Shown in pieces: positions 11,915 to 22,325 of a stretch of DNA of 64,000 nt; position 1 is the stretch's first letter; each line of letters begins with the position of its first letter. Made by a program: the position numbers and the translations under genes. Source of the DNA: Adiantum capillus-veneris (lineage: Eukaryota; Streptophyta; Polypodiopsida; Polypodiales; Pteridaceae). The stretch is from positions 81,474,338 to 81,538,337 of the forward strand of contig CM043953.1 of the NCBI GenBank assembly GCA_014529385.2, written 5' to 3'. Below the pieces are notes generated by a model. That model was given only the letters and a program-made list of their open reading frames with translations, was not told where the DNA came from and made no database searches.

Positions 11915-12289
11915 CTAGAGAGTGGTGACTCTGTCAGCAGTGACTGACTGTATCTTCCTCTGAAGATTCCTCTGAAATCTGCTCTGAACTAGGAGTATAG
12001 TCTGATTTACTGTCAGAGCTAACCCCAGATGCAGAGGACTCTTCCTCTGATTGCAGATGCTTTTCCCTATTTCGAGTACGAACCATCTTCCTAAACTGTG
12101 CGGGGACTTCCAGTGAGAAATTTGAGTATAGCAGTGCTCAGGAGCTTCCGAGGCACCGGAGGCACTTGGCGCTGGGAACTGTGAAGACTCTTGGCGCTTC
12201 TGATATGAAGAAGTGGAGACTGAATTACTTTTAAATTGAAGAGAAAGTAGCCTTTCAGTTTTTTAAAAGCTGCTTTTTAGGTTTTTGCT

Positions 12290-12995
12290 TTTGCGCAAGC
12301 CAGGCGAGACCAAGGCCGAGAGTGGGCTAGGGCCAGGGCGAGGGGCTAGGGGCGAGGAACAGGGCAAGGTCCAGGAGCGAGAGCGATGGGAGGATGGGGG
12401 GCGAGGGGCGAGGGCGAGGGGGGGGCCAGGGGAGGGGCAGGGCGAGGGGAGGGCCAGGGCGAGGGATGGGAAGGAGGGCGAGGGAAGAGGGCGAGGGCGA
12501 GGGGATGGAAGGGCGAGGGCGAGGGAAAGGGGAGGGCGAGGGGAGGGGATGGCGAGGGCGAGGGCGAGGGGGAGAGGGCGAGGGGCGAGGGCGAGGGCGA
12601 GGGCGAGGGCGAGGGCGAGGGGATGGGCTAGGGCGAGGGCGAGGGCGAGGGCGAGGGTTTAGGCGAGGGCGAGAGGGTGAGGGGGAAAGGGCGAGGGGCG
12701 AGGGGATAGGAGAGGGCGAGGGCGAGGGCGAGAGGGTGAGGGGGGGCGAGGGCGAGGGGGAAAGGGCTAGGGCGAGGGAGAGAGGGTGAGGGGGAAAGGG
12801 CTAGGGCCAAGGAGAGAGGGTGAGGGGGCTAGGGCGAGGGATAGGTAAGTTGGTTTGGGGGAGGGGAAAGCTAGGGTTAGGGGCGAGGGGATGGGAAAGC
12901 TAGGCGAGGGCGAGGGAAAGGGAAGGGTTAGGGCGAGGCTAGGGTCTAGGGAGAGGAAGGTAATGGGTAGGTTTAGGGCTAGGGGAGGGGGTTGA
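12290..12995. repeat. G-rich hexamer array with telomere-like variants
   Basis: About 700 bases built from GGGCGA, with GGGCTA, GGGGAA and others. It grades at its right end (12850-12990) into GGGTTAGG, GGTTTAGGG and CTAGGGTTAGGG units, close to the plant telomere unit TTTAGGG. It lies inside gypsy A between pol and the extra ORF. The element's own RNA would be C-rich here. Long ORFs across it are artefacts of the repeat. Confidence 0.92.
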
Positions 12996-13675
12996 GAGGA
13001 GAGACAAGCTGAGGGTAGAAAAAACAGGTAGCTCTAACGCATCGGAAAATATCCCAGAGACCTTAAAGATTTATCTAGACCAAAAGAATAGCAAGCATTG
13101 ATAAAACCGAGTTACCAGAAAGAATCAGCAATGCCAGATAAAACGCGGAGTATCACCCTACATAAATACCCCACTCAAAGCATTTATTGCTTTATGCATC
13201 TCCAAGAACTGAGTTTAACTTGAGAGCAAAATCTGAGAAAAGAACTTAGACAGATTGAGGAGATTAGGTTATGTCCAAGAAAGACAAAGATTGAAGACAG
13301 AGAGAGTGAAGGATAGAGTTGATCAAGTCCAGAATCAAACCTATGAGCTTAACAGAGTCTGCAGAAGGAGAGCTGCCTAAGGAGAGGGTCTAAGAGAGAG
13401 AAGATAAAACGGAACAGCAAGATGGGGAAGATAGTGATTCCGAAGCTATTCAAAGGTTCAAGAGTCGGCGAAGCTCAACACTTGATTGTCGCGCGGTTAG
13501 ACCCTTGAGCGGCTTCTTAAGCATGATAGCATTTGATCCGAGATCCATTGACTAAAGGCAGAGAAACTCCTTCGAGAGTGGCTAATTGTACAACGCCGTG
13601 GGGTAGAATCTACATCACCTTATATGGTCTTTGCCATGCTGGGACCAACTTCTTTGCTTTTTTCAAAAACTTGGC
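12996..13675 (-). other. gypsy A non-coding stretch before pol end
   Basis: About 680 bases between the G-rich array and the end of pol. No open frame of note and no recognisable domain. It may include the decayed integrase C-terminus. Confidence 0.4.
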
Positions 13676-16393
13676 CTAATAAAGTAGCACCAGTGCTCCT
13701 TGCGTTATTTGCGGCTTCCTGAGATGGCGATCATGCCAGGCTTTACGACGAAGTTGCTCTGCTTCTAGAGCCAGTGAAGCCAAACCTCGGCTTTCCTCCA
13801 AAAGGAAAAGACGAGAGACAGATGCCGACCCCAAATTTCCATTGGCACGAAGACTCCCCACTCGCGGGGATCCTGAGTTGAATTCAAAAGGTGCTATCGC
13901 TTCCAAACCGAAAGCCAATTGAAATGGGGTGTGATTGGTTGTGGCTTTGAAAGAAGTTCGATATGCCCAAAGTGTACCGTGGATAGCTTGAGCCCAAGTC
14001 GAGGGATGAAGATGACATGCTTTCCGCAGGAGTGCTATCAGAACCTTATTAGTGCTCTCTGCCTGCCCATTTGCTCTAGGGTAATAGAAACAAGATTTTC
14101 TGTGAAAAATCTTGTAGTTGGCCAGCAAGGTAGAAATTGTTTCATTCACAAAGTGACTACCCCTGTCACTGGTGATTTCCAAGGGACATCCAAACCTGCA
14201 CAAAATATTTTCGTAGAGACACTTGGCTACCGTAGTGCCAGTGCAATCCGTTGTTGCAAGTACCTCTGCCCACTTTGTTGCGTAGTCGGTAGCCACCAAG
14301 AGATACTTCCGATTGCCGGGTTGGACAGAGGGAGTAATTGGGCCTACAAAATCTATGCCCCATCTCTCAAAGGGTTGCCATGCCATAGAGACCTGCAGAG
14401 GACGGTTTGATTGTTTGCTTGGTTTAGGGCCACAACGCTGACATACATCACATATCTTTACATAGGCAATTGCATCGCGGAAAATATAGGGCCACCATAA
14501 GCCACACTGGAGAATCTTCTGTGCAGTAATATGGCCAGGGTAATGGCCACCAGTGGGACCACTATGGGCATCCTCTAAAATATACTCAACTTCATGAGGG
14601 GAGACACACCGCCTCAGAACACCATCCTGCCCTGATTTGTATAGTTGGCCCCCAATAAGAGTGAAAGGCCTAGACTTCAGCAACAGGCGTCTCTTCTGCA
14701 GGGGAGAAGCATTCTCTGGGTAGAGGCCAGTAGAAAGCAGATGCAAAACATCACCGTACCATTCCGGAGTGGTATCCACCTTAAAGAGACTACTATCAGG
14801 AAAGTCGTCAGCAACCCATGTTGCTTCTTCACCAGTGTGAACGCGAGAAAGGTGGTCGGCAAGGACATGATGTTTGCCGGGCCTGAGTACCACTTCGAAA
14901 TCGAACTCTTGAAATAAGAGTAGCCATCGCCATACTCTACCTGCAACCTGCGGCTTGTTGAGCAGATATCGCAGGGCATGGTGATCAGTAATAACTGTGA
15001 AGTGGACCCCTAATAAGTAGTGCCGAAATTTTTGCAGAGCATACACAATAGCTAAACCTTCCCTTTCTGTGGTGCTATAGTTGCACTCTACCTTGGTGAG
15101 TAGGCGACTTGCATAGTGAACAGGATGATCCAGGTTATACTCCTTACTAGGTTGAGTCAGCACCGCACCCACAGCCAGTTGACTGGCATCTGTATGCACA
15201 TGAAAGGGAGCTACTAAGATAGGCGCTTCAGTGAGGCGTTTTTTAAGGTATGCAAAAGCTTCAGCCTCTGCCTTTGACCATTGAAAGGGAACAACAGCAC
15301 TGGTTAGGCGGGTCAGGGGTTGAGCCACCTGTGCATACATGCGTATAAACCTGCGATGATACCCTGTGTGGCCTACAAAGCTCTGTACCCCTTTTGGGTT
15401 GATGAAAGGTGGTAACTTTAAGATTGCCACAATCTTCTCTGGGTCAGGCGCTAAACCTTTAGCAGACACCACATGGCCTAGAAGTGTGCCTTCAATAACC
15501 AAAAAATGACATTTGTTAGGATTTAGCTTTAGGCGTGCCTCTCTGCACCTGAGGAAGACAGCAAAGAGCTGAGCGAGGTGTTCCTCTAGGTTTTTCACTA
15601 GGGTTGAACATTGAGCACCTGAGAAGGTCGAAAAATCGTCCATGAAGATGCGAAGATGATCCGTAAGCAGAGGACAAAAGATGAGATATACCGCCCTATT
15701 AAACGAAGGTGGGGCATTTTTCAACCCAAAAGACATTCGAGTGTATATAAAAATACCCCAGGGAGTCACAAAGGCCGTTTTCAGCTGATCACCTGGATGG
15801 ATGCCCAACTGATTGTATCCACTAAACCCATCCATGAAACTGTACAATACATGCCCTTTCGAGCACACGCTCAGTGGGATAGTTACCTTATTCAGAGCAC
15901 GGTAATCAACGCACACACGGATTTTGTTGGATTGCTTCTTAGGCGCTATCACCATGGGTGATAACCACTCAGAGTGCTCCACAAGTACTATGATCCCTGC
16001 CTCTTGCATTTTTTCTAACTCTGCCTTGACCGCCTCAGCATACTTCGGGTTGAGCTTGTAAGCTCGGCCTCTTACAAGCTTAACCCCTTCAACCAGAGGT
16101 ATAGTGTGGACACCCAATTCTAGTGGAATCCCCTCTAAATCCTTGTAGGACCAAGCAAAAACATCTTTAAAAGAGTGTATGAAAGAGACTACCTGATTGA
16201 GTAATGCGAGATGCTCCCATAACCAAGCTGCTAACAGTACGTGCTGAGGGTTGTCAGGATCTCCAAGGTTGACTTCTCTGACCGGGTCTGGGGGTGTAGC
16301 TGGAGAGGGTGCTTCTGAAGATGAGAGGTGAGTTGCCTCTTGGAGCTTCAAAGACATCATGTGCAAGTGTTTGATCGATTGGAAACTCTGCAT
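13676..16393 (-). CDS. gypsy A pol: reverse transcriptase, RNase H, integrase
   Basis: 905 codons without interruption. RT lies at about residues 75-300 (VCVDYRALNKVTIP; catalytic FMDD at 250-253). RNase H starts at HTDAS (about 397). The zinc-binding HHCC region is at about 607-651. The integrase catalytic triad is D in WGIDF (about 678), D in TSDRGSHF (about 740) and E in NGQAEST (about 776). It ends ALVLLY shortly after the integrase core, earlier than usual, so the GPY module is missing or in another frame. It copies element RNA and inserts the DNA. Confidence 0.92.
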   Translation of the reverse strand: MQSFQSIKHLHMMSLKLQEATHLSSSEAPSPATPPDPVREVNLGDPDNPQHVLLAAWLWEHLALLNQVVSFIHSFKDVFAWSYKDLEGIPLELGVHTIPLVEGVKLVRGRAYKLNPKYAEAVKAELEKMQEAGIIVLVEHSEWLSPMVIAPKKQSNKIRVCVDYRALNKVTIPLSVCSKGHVLYSFMDGFSGYNQLGIHPGDQLKTAFVTPWGIFIYTRMSFGLKNAPPSFNRAVYLIFCPLLTDHLRIFMDDFSTFSGAQCSTLVKNLEEHLAQLFAVFLRCREARLKLNPNKCHFLVIEGTLLGHVVSAKGLAPDPEKIVAILKLPPFINPKGVQSFVGHTGYHRRFIRMYAQVAQPLTRLTSAVVPFQWSKAEAEAFAYLKKRLTEAPILVAPFHVHTDASQLAVGAVLTQPSKEYNLDHPVHYASRLLTKVECNYSTTEREGLAIVYALQKFRHYLLGVHFTVITDHHALRYLLNKPQVAGRVWRWLLLFQEFDFEVVLRPGKHHVLADHLSRVHTGEEATWVADDFPDSSLFKVDTTPEWYGDVLHLLSTGLYPENASPLQKRRLLLKSRPFTLIGGQLYKSGQDGVLRRCVSPHEVEYILEDAHSGPTGGHYPGHITAQKILQCGLWWPYIFRDAIAYVKICDVCQRCGPKPSKQSNRPLQVSMAWQPFERWGIDFVGPITPSVQPGNRKYLLVATDYATKWAEVLATTDCTGTTVAKCLYENILCRFGCPLEITSDRGSHFVNETISTLLANYKIFHRKSCFYYPRANGQAESTNKVLIALLRKACHLHPSTWAQAIHGTLWAYRTSFKATTNHTPFQLAFGLEAIAPFEFNSGSPRVGSLRANGNLGSASVSRLFLLEESRGLASLALEAEQLRRKAWHDRHLRKPQITQGALVLLY

Positions 16394-17420
16394 ACTCTTC
16401 TTGTAACCATCCCTGTGGGAGCTCCTCGAAGGGTAAATCTTCAGATGCGGACGACATGACAGAGTGCTTTTGAAGGGGGTCCGACTTGGGAGATGCTCCA
16501 GGAAGGGGGAAATCTTTGGCGAGTGTATGCAGAGGAGATTTCTTCCCCCTTCGATGATGTGTTATAGGTTCCCCAAGACCGAGGGCTTCCATCGGCGAGT
16601 CATTCGACGCATGAGAATTTGGGGCTGACACACTTACTTCTTCGAATGTTGTACTGTCTGCTGTAGGACTTTGGACATCAGTGTCCTCCTGAGGATTTTG
16701 AAGAGAGAGTGTTACTGTCGGCACAGGTAAGTTTTGAGTAGAGACCATGTAGCATGGCATCGAAGTGGTAGCTTCCAACCACTGTAGCAGGTCCTCGTCA
16801 GACCCGTCAGGTGGGATGGGCTGCTCAGGGTCGGGGTTGGACTGTACTGTCAATGAGCTGTGCTGAGCCACTGGATCCATCCCTCCTTCAAGCCGGATTG
16901 GTTGCATTTGGGAGCGGGGAGTGTGTATCCACATGGCGTCGTTTCCCCAATCATGAAGTGCCTTAGTATGCCGCAACCATGGTCTACCAATCAGCAAGGG
17001 AAATCCTCCCTCCACCTGAGGAAGACTAACCACCACAAAATCCAAGCTAAATGTGAAGTCTTGTACCTTCAAAGGCACCTTCTCTACTATGCCCATAGGA
17101 TAGACTGTCCTCTGGTCTGCCAATGTAACAGTGAACTGAGCAGGGCGAGTAGGCTGCAGACCTAAGGCTGACATGGTAAATTGAGGCATTAGATTGATTC
17201 CAGACCCACTATCCACTATGACGACTGAGAATGACTGCCCAAGAATAGATACATTAAGACGTGGACTTTTATAGTCGGTGAGTGGAGCAGCTGGATATGA
17301 AATCATGTAGGACTCCAGGGGCTGCACAGGTAGGTGCACGCCACTAGGCCCTGTACCAGGGTACAAAGATTGAATTATTGAGAGGGTGTCACTTATAAGA
17401 GTTGCATCTAGCCGAAGCAT
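16254..17420 (-). CDS. gypsy A protease region
   Basis: About 388 codons in the same frame as gag, separated from it by a single TAG. The aspartic protease site is VDSGSGINLMP near residue 70. A long acidic/Pro-rich tail follows and overlaps pol by 140 bases in another frame. It would cut the Gag-Pol polyprotein. Whether the TAG is read through or is a mutation cannot be decided here. Confidence 0.75.
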   Translation of the reverse strand: MLRLDATLISDTLSIIQSLYPGTGPSGVHLPVQPLESYMISYPAAPLTDYKSPRLNVSILGQSFSVVIVDSGSGINLMPQFTMSALGLQPTRPAQFTVTLADQRTVYPMGIVEKVPLKVQDFTFSLDFVVVSLPQVEGGFPLLIGRPWLRHTKALHDWGNDAMWIHTPRSQMQPIRLEGGMDPVAQHSSLTVQSNPDPEQPIPPDGSDEDLLQWLEATTSMPCYMVSTQNLPVPTVTLSLQNPQEDTDVQSPTADSTTFEEVSVSAPNSHASNDSPMEALGLGEPITHHRRGKKSPLHTLAKDFPLPGASPKSDPLQKHSVMSSASEDLPFEELPQGWLQEEYAEFPIDQTLAHDVFEAPRGNSPLIFRSTLSSYTPRPGQRSQPWRS

Positions 17421-17438
17421 CTCATAAAGAGATGCTTG

Positions 17439-19343
17439 CTAAAAGGTGTTCTTCAAGATTGCTTCCGCAATGGGCCTAGCTTCTACAACCTGGGCCTCCT
17501 CGGAAACTTTGACCTGTTGCAAGTCAGCTACTGCTGCCAGGAAGGCTCCATCAATGTCCGAAAGCATAGAGATTGGCCTATTCTTTGCACCATTTACGGG
17601 TGCGACATTTTGAACAGGTTGCTTAAGTGTTGGACCGGATGGTCTAGTTGGCAAACTTAAACCCAGGGCTGCTCTTTGTGCTCGAGTGAGCACCCTAGTA
17701 GGCTTTGCTGCTTGTTGTGGCTGAACTGTATGTGTAGCAGGTGCTGGCTGAGGGGTGGTGTTTACTGTGATTAGATTGATTTTCGGGAATGTAAACTCTT
17801 GTTGATTTTGATTTGGGCCTGAAGATGAGGATGCCCTTTGTTTGGGACAATCTTTATTGTAGTGGTCCTTAGACTCCGGACAATGTCTGCAAGGAGGAGA
17901 CCCTTCAGGTAAAGGACACTTACTTTGGTAATGCCCATATTCACCGCATCTGTAGCATAGGATTGGCCGATTAGACGGACGAAACGGGGGACGAGGTGGT
18001 CGCTGCTCTTGTTGTTGCAAGGTGCTGGAGGCTGAGGTGTAGAAACTTTGGGGAACTGAGGGAGTACTAGCATGATAAAAACTGTAGGATGCAAAGTTGT
18101 TGTGCATACCTTGCTGCATAGGGGGTGTTGTCAGCAGAGGAGGCAACGGGTTTTGATGGCCGTAGGGTGAGACCATGTTGGATGCAGGTGCTAGCCCTTG
18201 TTGGAGAGAAGGACCTAGATTTTGTCGTATTTGCCGCAATCCTTTGATATAGTAACAATCCTTATCTTCGTGCCCAGATTTTTCGTCGAAGTGGCAATAA
18301 GCCCAAAGGGGACAGTCCTGTGGAGGATGTCTAGGAGAGCGACAAGAGCTGCACCATACCATAGCTTTGGTCTCCTGCTAAGACCGAAGCTCTTCTAGTT
18401 CTCTTTTGATTTGATCGAAAGCCTCCTTGTGCGATGGTTTCTCGTCTCAGAGAGATTGATTTCTCTTCTTGGAGGGCGCGTTGTAGTTTGAGGGCTTCGA
18501 GTTCCCTCCACAAGGAAGTCAAAGGATCAGCAGGACTTCCTTCGGAGAACACAAAGGGAGTATCTATGTGAGGAGAGTTGTTGAACAGCTTCCTAGCCCC
18601 CTCTATTCTAGTAGCAGCTGCGATGAATTCCTCCAGAGTGGCGTCAGGTCGGAGGCTCTCCCAGAGTTTTTGCTGAGAGGTTTTTGGAAGCGCCTTCTCC
18701 ACCCACTTCTTAACCCCATGAATTCATCAGGTTGCTGGGGAAGCTTGGCAACCAGAGACTTGGTTTTGGTCATAAGCTCCGCAAAAGTCTCGTCTGGCTG
18801 GAGCACCATGTTGGCCAACTCATCCAACACTTTCTCTTGGTAGTCGCCCGGCCTGAAAGCTGCACAGAACTGTTGTCTTAAGTCTGCCCAAGTTGCAAAA
18901 TGATTCTGTGCAAACTGGTTGTACCATTTGTCTGCTGCGCCATCCAAGGTGGAAGGAAAAAGTACCAGATAAGCATCTTCCCTGTTAAGACCACGTCCTC
19001 TACAGAGAGATACGAACCTCCGTGTATGGTCGTCCGCATCTTCCGAGGAGAGTCCTTTGAAGGTGGGGAACTTGATGTTCACTTTGGCCAACACGCTAGC
19101 CAACGCCTCCATGGCCCCTTGTTGTAGCCGAATAGGAGAGAGCTTTACTGGAGAAGGTGATCTGGAAGATGTGGAACCTGATGAAGGAATGGGGAATGAA
19201 GGAATGGGAGATGGCGTATGTGGAGGTAAGGTTGATGAGGTTGATGGACTTCTACAAGGTGTCAAAGGTCGTCTTTTGTGATAGTACTTCAGAGGGCTCA
19301 GTAGTGCACTTTGACGCTCGACTGACTGCCTTGTATGTGTCAT
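17439..19343 (-). pseudogene. gypsy A gag
   Basis: Capsid-like N-terminal part at 18603-19343 (retrotransposon gag helices, WADLRQQFCAAFRPGDY), then 18331-18702 in another frame, then 17439-18362 back in the first frame. Two compensating small indels therefore interrupt it. The C-terminal piece has CCHC knuckles CYRCGEYGHYQSKC and CRHCPESKDHYNKDC, plus two Cys/His-rich forms upstream, for RNA binding. It ends at a UAG in the same frame as protease. Confidence 0.85.
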
Positions 19344-19764
19344 GCAGTGACCACCAATCCAACCAACTTTGGCAAAAAAGGGCCCTTAACTGTGGGCTGA
19401 ACAACAAAGGTCTAGACTAGGACAAGTGAGGATAATGACCAGACCACCTGGTCCAGGACCACCAATGACTAGACCACCTAGCTGGACCAAGAAGAGAACT
19501 GTACCAAGGCGAGAAGGACTAGACTAGGACTAGGGACTAGACCAAGACCAGAGACGAGGACCAGAGACTAGGGACTAGACCAGGACCAGAGACGAGGACC
19601 AGAGACTAGACCAAGCCGAGAGACGAGGACCAGACTTGCAGACTATCTACACAGTGTAAGCAAGTGTGCAGAGCCAGGTAACAACCGATTAGCTTCACAA
19701 TTCTATCCCCACAAGACTGAGACTTCCTTTGAGGTCCCACCGTGATCGCCAAAATGAGAGCACC

Positions 19765-20336
19765 TGTAGCGCGGATAACATGTCGTGCTCTCTACAGTGG
19801 GTGGTCCTCAGTGCAATGTGCGTGACAATCTCACTCAAACAGACTGGATCTCCCTCAAACAGATGAACAGAAAGGAAACAATATACGTCAACAGAGCTCG
19901 CAAAGACACAACAGCAAACCAGAACATATGACTCAACTATCTCAAGGACTGATACAGACTCTGGCGTGGCAGCACACTCAGCTCCAGTCCAGGGCTCTCA
20001 GGTACAATAGGGGTGTCGAGGCTCAGATGTGCCGGGATGGTGCAGACGTGCTCTGTGTAAAGACCCACTCTAGACGACTACTTACCAAGATAATGCCACT
20101 GGCCCAAAACGACTACTCATATGTACAATCATCAAGAGCCACCAACGGCTCATAAAGAACATCATCTAAGTCTATCCCCACTGGGTGGCGGTGGTGACCT
20201 GGCCACGATGTCCACTAGACCACCCTGCCACGTGTCTCTGCCCAAGTGTGAACCGACCAACCAAAGACCAACTGACTAAAGCCCAACTCTAAACTACTGT
20301 CGTGTGAAAGTGAAAGTGACACTGTAGCAGGCTACA
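19765..20336 (-). repeat. 5' LTR of gypsy A
   Basis: 572 bp, TGTAGC...GCTACA, followed by target duplication GTAAT. Nearly identical to 9424-9995. Confidence 0.95.
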
Positions 20337-20346
20337 GTAATACTTA

Positions 20347-20511
20347 TACTTTCAAGGATTTGATGCAGCGGGAGAAATACTGTTGCCAGGTGAGCTATGG
20401 TTGCAGCTGCGGTGAATTTTGAATGCCATGTGTGTGGCCTTTCAAACAAGCCCTCACTGCTGCTTATTCCCTACCCCCCTCCCTCCACACTGTTTTCTGG
20501 TAATACTTATA
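20347..20511. repeat. Tandem duplication unit 2, right of the gypsy element
   Basis: Near-copy of 9259-9423, then acttata as found right after the gypsy's right target duplication (20342-20348). Before the gypsy arrived the site was therefore a direct repeat of about 165-170 bp. Confidence 0.88.
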
Positions 20512-22141
20512 GTATTGGTGGGAAACCTAAGGATGAAAGGAAACCCACAAAGAGATAATGCACAAAGTAGTTCTTGCATTTTGTCTTGACAGCCACAGCA
20601 TACTTGGGATTGAGCTTATAGACGCAACCTCTAATTGGCCTCGCATCGTGGACCAAGGGAATAGTTTTAACTGTCAACTCAGCCGAGATGCCCTCCCCAT
20701 CATGGTAACTCCAAGCAAATACATCTTTAAAAGACCGGTTTAGGAGCAGTGGATGTTCCCACAACCACGAAGCAAGTGGACAGGTTAAGGGTTACGTTTA
20801 CCTCCCAAACTGGGTCCTGAACAGGGGCCATGGAAGGATCTTCATGGGATTGAGCAGCAATAGCAGTGACACATCATGATCGGGAGTCATCTATCAAAAA
20901 ATCACCATACTTTTCTTGCAGTCAGCCAGGGGGGGAGCTCATCAAAGGGTAGCTCATGTACTGTAGCTCGTCCGGTACAGAAGACTTCTTGAGCGAATGG
21001 GGTTGCGAGGGTGTCGATGGGGTGGTTTATGATGTAGTGAAGATCGCTTGGTCCTTGATAAACTCTCCCAGCCCTACAGCCTCTAAAGAAAATTCTGCGT
21101 CCTCTTATGTCAACAACTAGAGGAGGTACCTTTGTTAATGTGAGGTGGTCAACAGATGCCCTTAGGATAGTGCTAGGAGCTGAGATAGTAGTAGGCACAG
21201 CCTAGAGGGAGTGGATGTCTTCAGCTGTAGTCATGGGGTGGATTGAAACAACCAAGCGTGGTAAGGGCTCTGAGGCAGCCAACCACTCAAGAAGCTCCTC
21301 ATCTCCTCCTCCTACGAGTGGCTTGATTCTACAGGTAGGGAGCTATGGTGGGCAGTGGGATGCATGCCTCCTTCAACATAATGAGCTTCATAGATGAGCC
21401 ACGTGAGATCCACATAGCATCACTGCCCCAATCATGAAGAGCTTTGGAGTGACGTAGCCACAGTATAACGATCAGCAAGGGAAAGCCACAAAATCAAGAT
21501 GAATGTGAATCTGAAGAGGAACTTGCTCTACAAAGCCCATAGGTTACACTGTCCTTTGGTCTACAAGTGTCACAGTGAAGGGTAATGGCCGAGTGGGTTG
21601 GAGACCAAGAGCTACCATGATGAACTTTGGCATGAGATTGATGCCTGAACCACCATCCACAATGACTCCTATAAGTAATCATATAGGACTCAGCTGGTTG
21701 TAGAGACAGATGCCCACCTCTAGGACCAACTGCAGAGTAGAATGACTGAATGATAGCCACCGTCTCACTTCAGAAAGTTGGATCCAGAACGTAGCTTGAA
21801 GAAGGCCCTTCACACTCACAAGCCTAGATGTAAGGGAGCCATCCTTGGTCATCTTTGTAAAGTGCTGAAGATCTGCCACCGCCTCTACATAGACGCCATG
21901 TACATCTATAGCTAGGAAGGGCAAGGAGGTCTTGCTGTTAGGGAAAGGCTTTTGTGGCTCCCAGGCTTGTGAGTTTTTGCAAGAGAGAGGCCTAGTGCTG
22001 CTCATTGAGCTTTGGTTAGGATACCATGATACTTTGATGATGGGGGTGGTTCTTGAGAAGACATGCCATGAGTTGAGGGCAGGGGTTGGTGAGTGGAGCT
22101 GAAAGCAATCAAATTGATTGGGAAGATGAAGTCTCCTTGTG
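20512..22141 (-). mobile_element. Second, broken gypsy A-family copy, left part (gypsy A')
   Basis: Minus-strand pieces of the same family: RT start at 20507-20764 (FKDVFAWSYHDGEGI, YKLNPKYA), protease-tail region 20902-21198, protease region 21494-21760, gag end 21679-22005. All frames are broken. No LTR is visible. Gag is interrupted at 22141 by LINE-A and resumes at 42154. Confidence 0.82.
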
Positions 22142-22325
22142 TAGGGATGTTAGCATGAAGATCAAGGAGCGCTGCTTCCCACTTGCCGTCACTGCTCTCT
22201 CTCCTCCTCGCGTAGCCTCATCACCACACCCCACCCCCCAAACCCCAGTAGTCGTGTTACTCTTCCTTCTGCATTGGAGGAGTTGGAAGACCACTTTCTT
22301 CCCGACCTCATTCGTCGTCACATCA

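Larger units (their letters stand above)
9424..20336 (-). mobile_element. Ty3/gypsy retrotransposon, near complete (gypsy A)
   Basis: Element of 10,913 bp with 572-bp LTRs at both ends, flanked by the 5-bp target duplication GTAAT (9419-9423 and 20337-20341). On the minus strand the order is LTR, gag, protease, RT-RNase H-integrase (gypsy order), a G-rich array (C-rich in the element's sense), a third ORF, LTR. The two LTRs differ at about 10 of 572 positions by eye, nearly all transitions, so insertion is relatively recent. It lacks a chromodomain. The tRNA primer is not obvious: the sequence inside the 5' LTR begins ggtgctctcattttgg. Confidence 0.93.

Noticed and set aside
12285-12810. Long open frames on both strands over the G-rich array
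   Set aside because: Repeats without stop codons give open frames in several phases; composition is only Gly/Arg/Glu/Ala or Pro/Ser/Leu. No gene evidence.
13919-14410. 163-codon plus-strand ORF
   Set aside because: Shadow of the gypsy A pol gene on the other strand.
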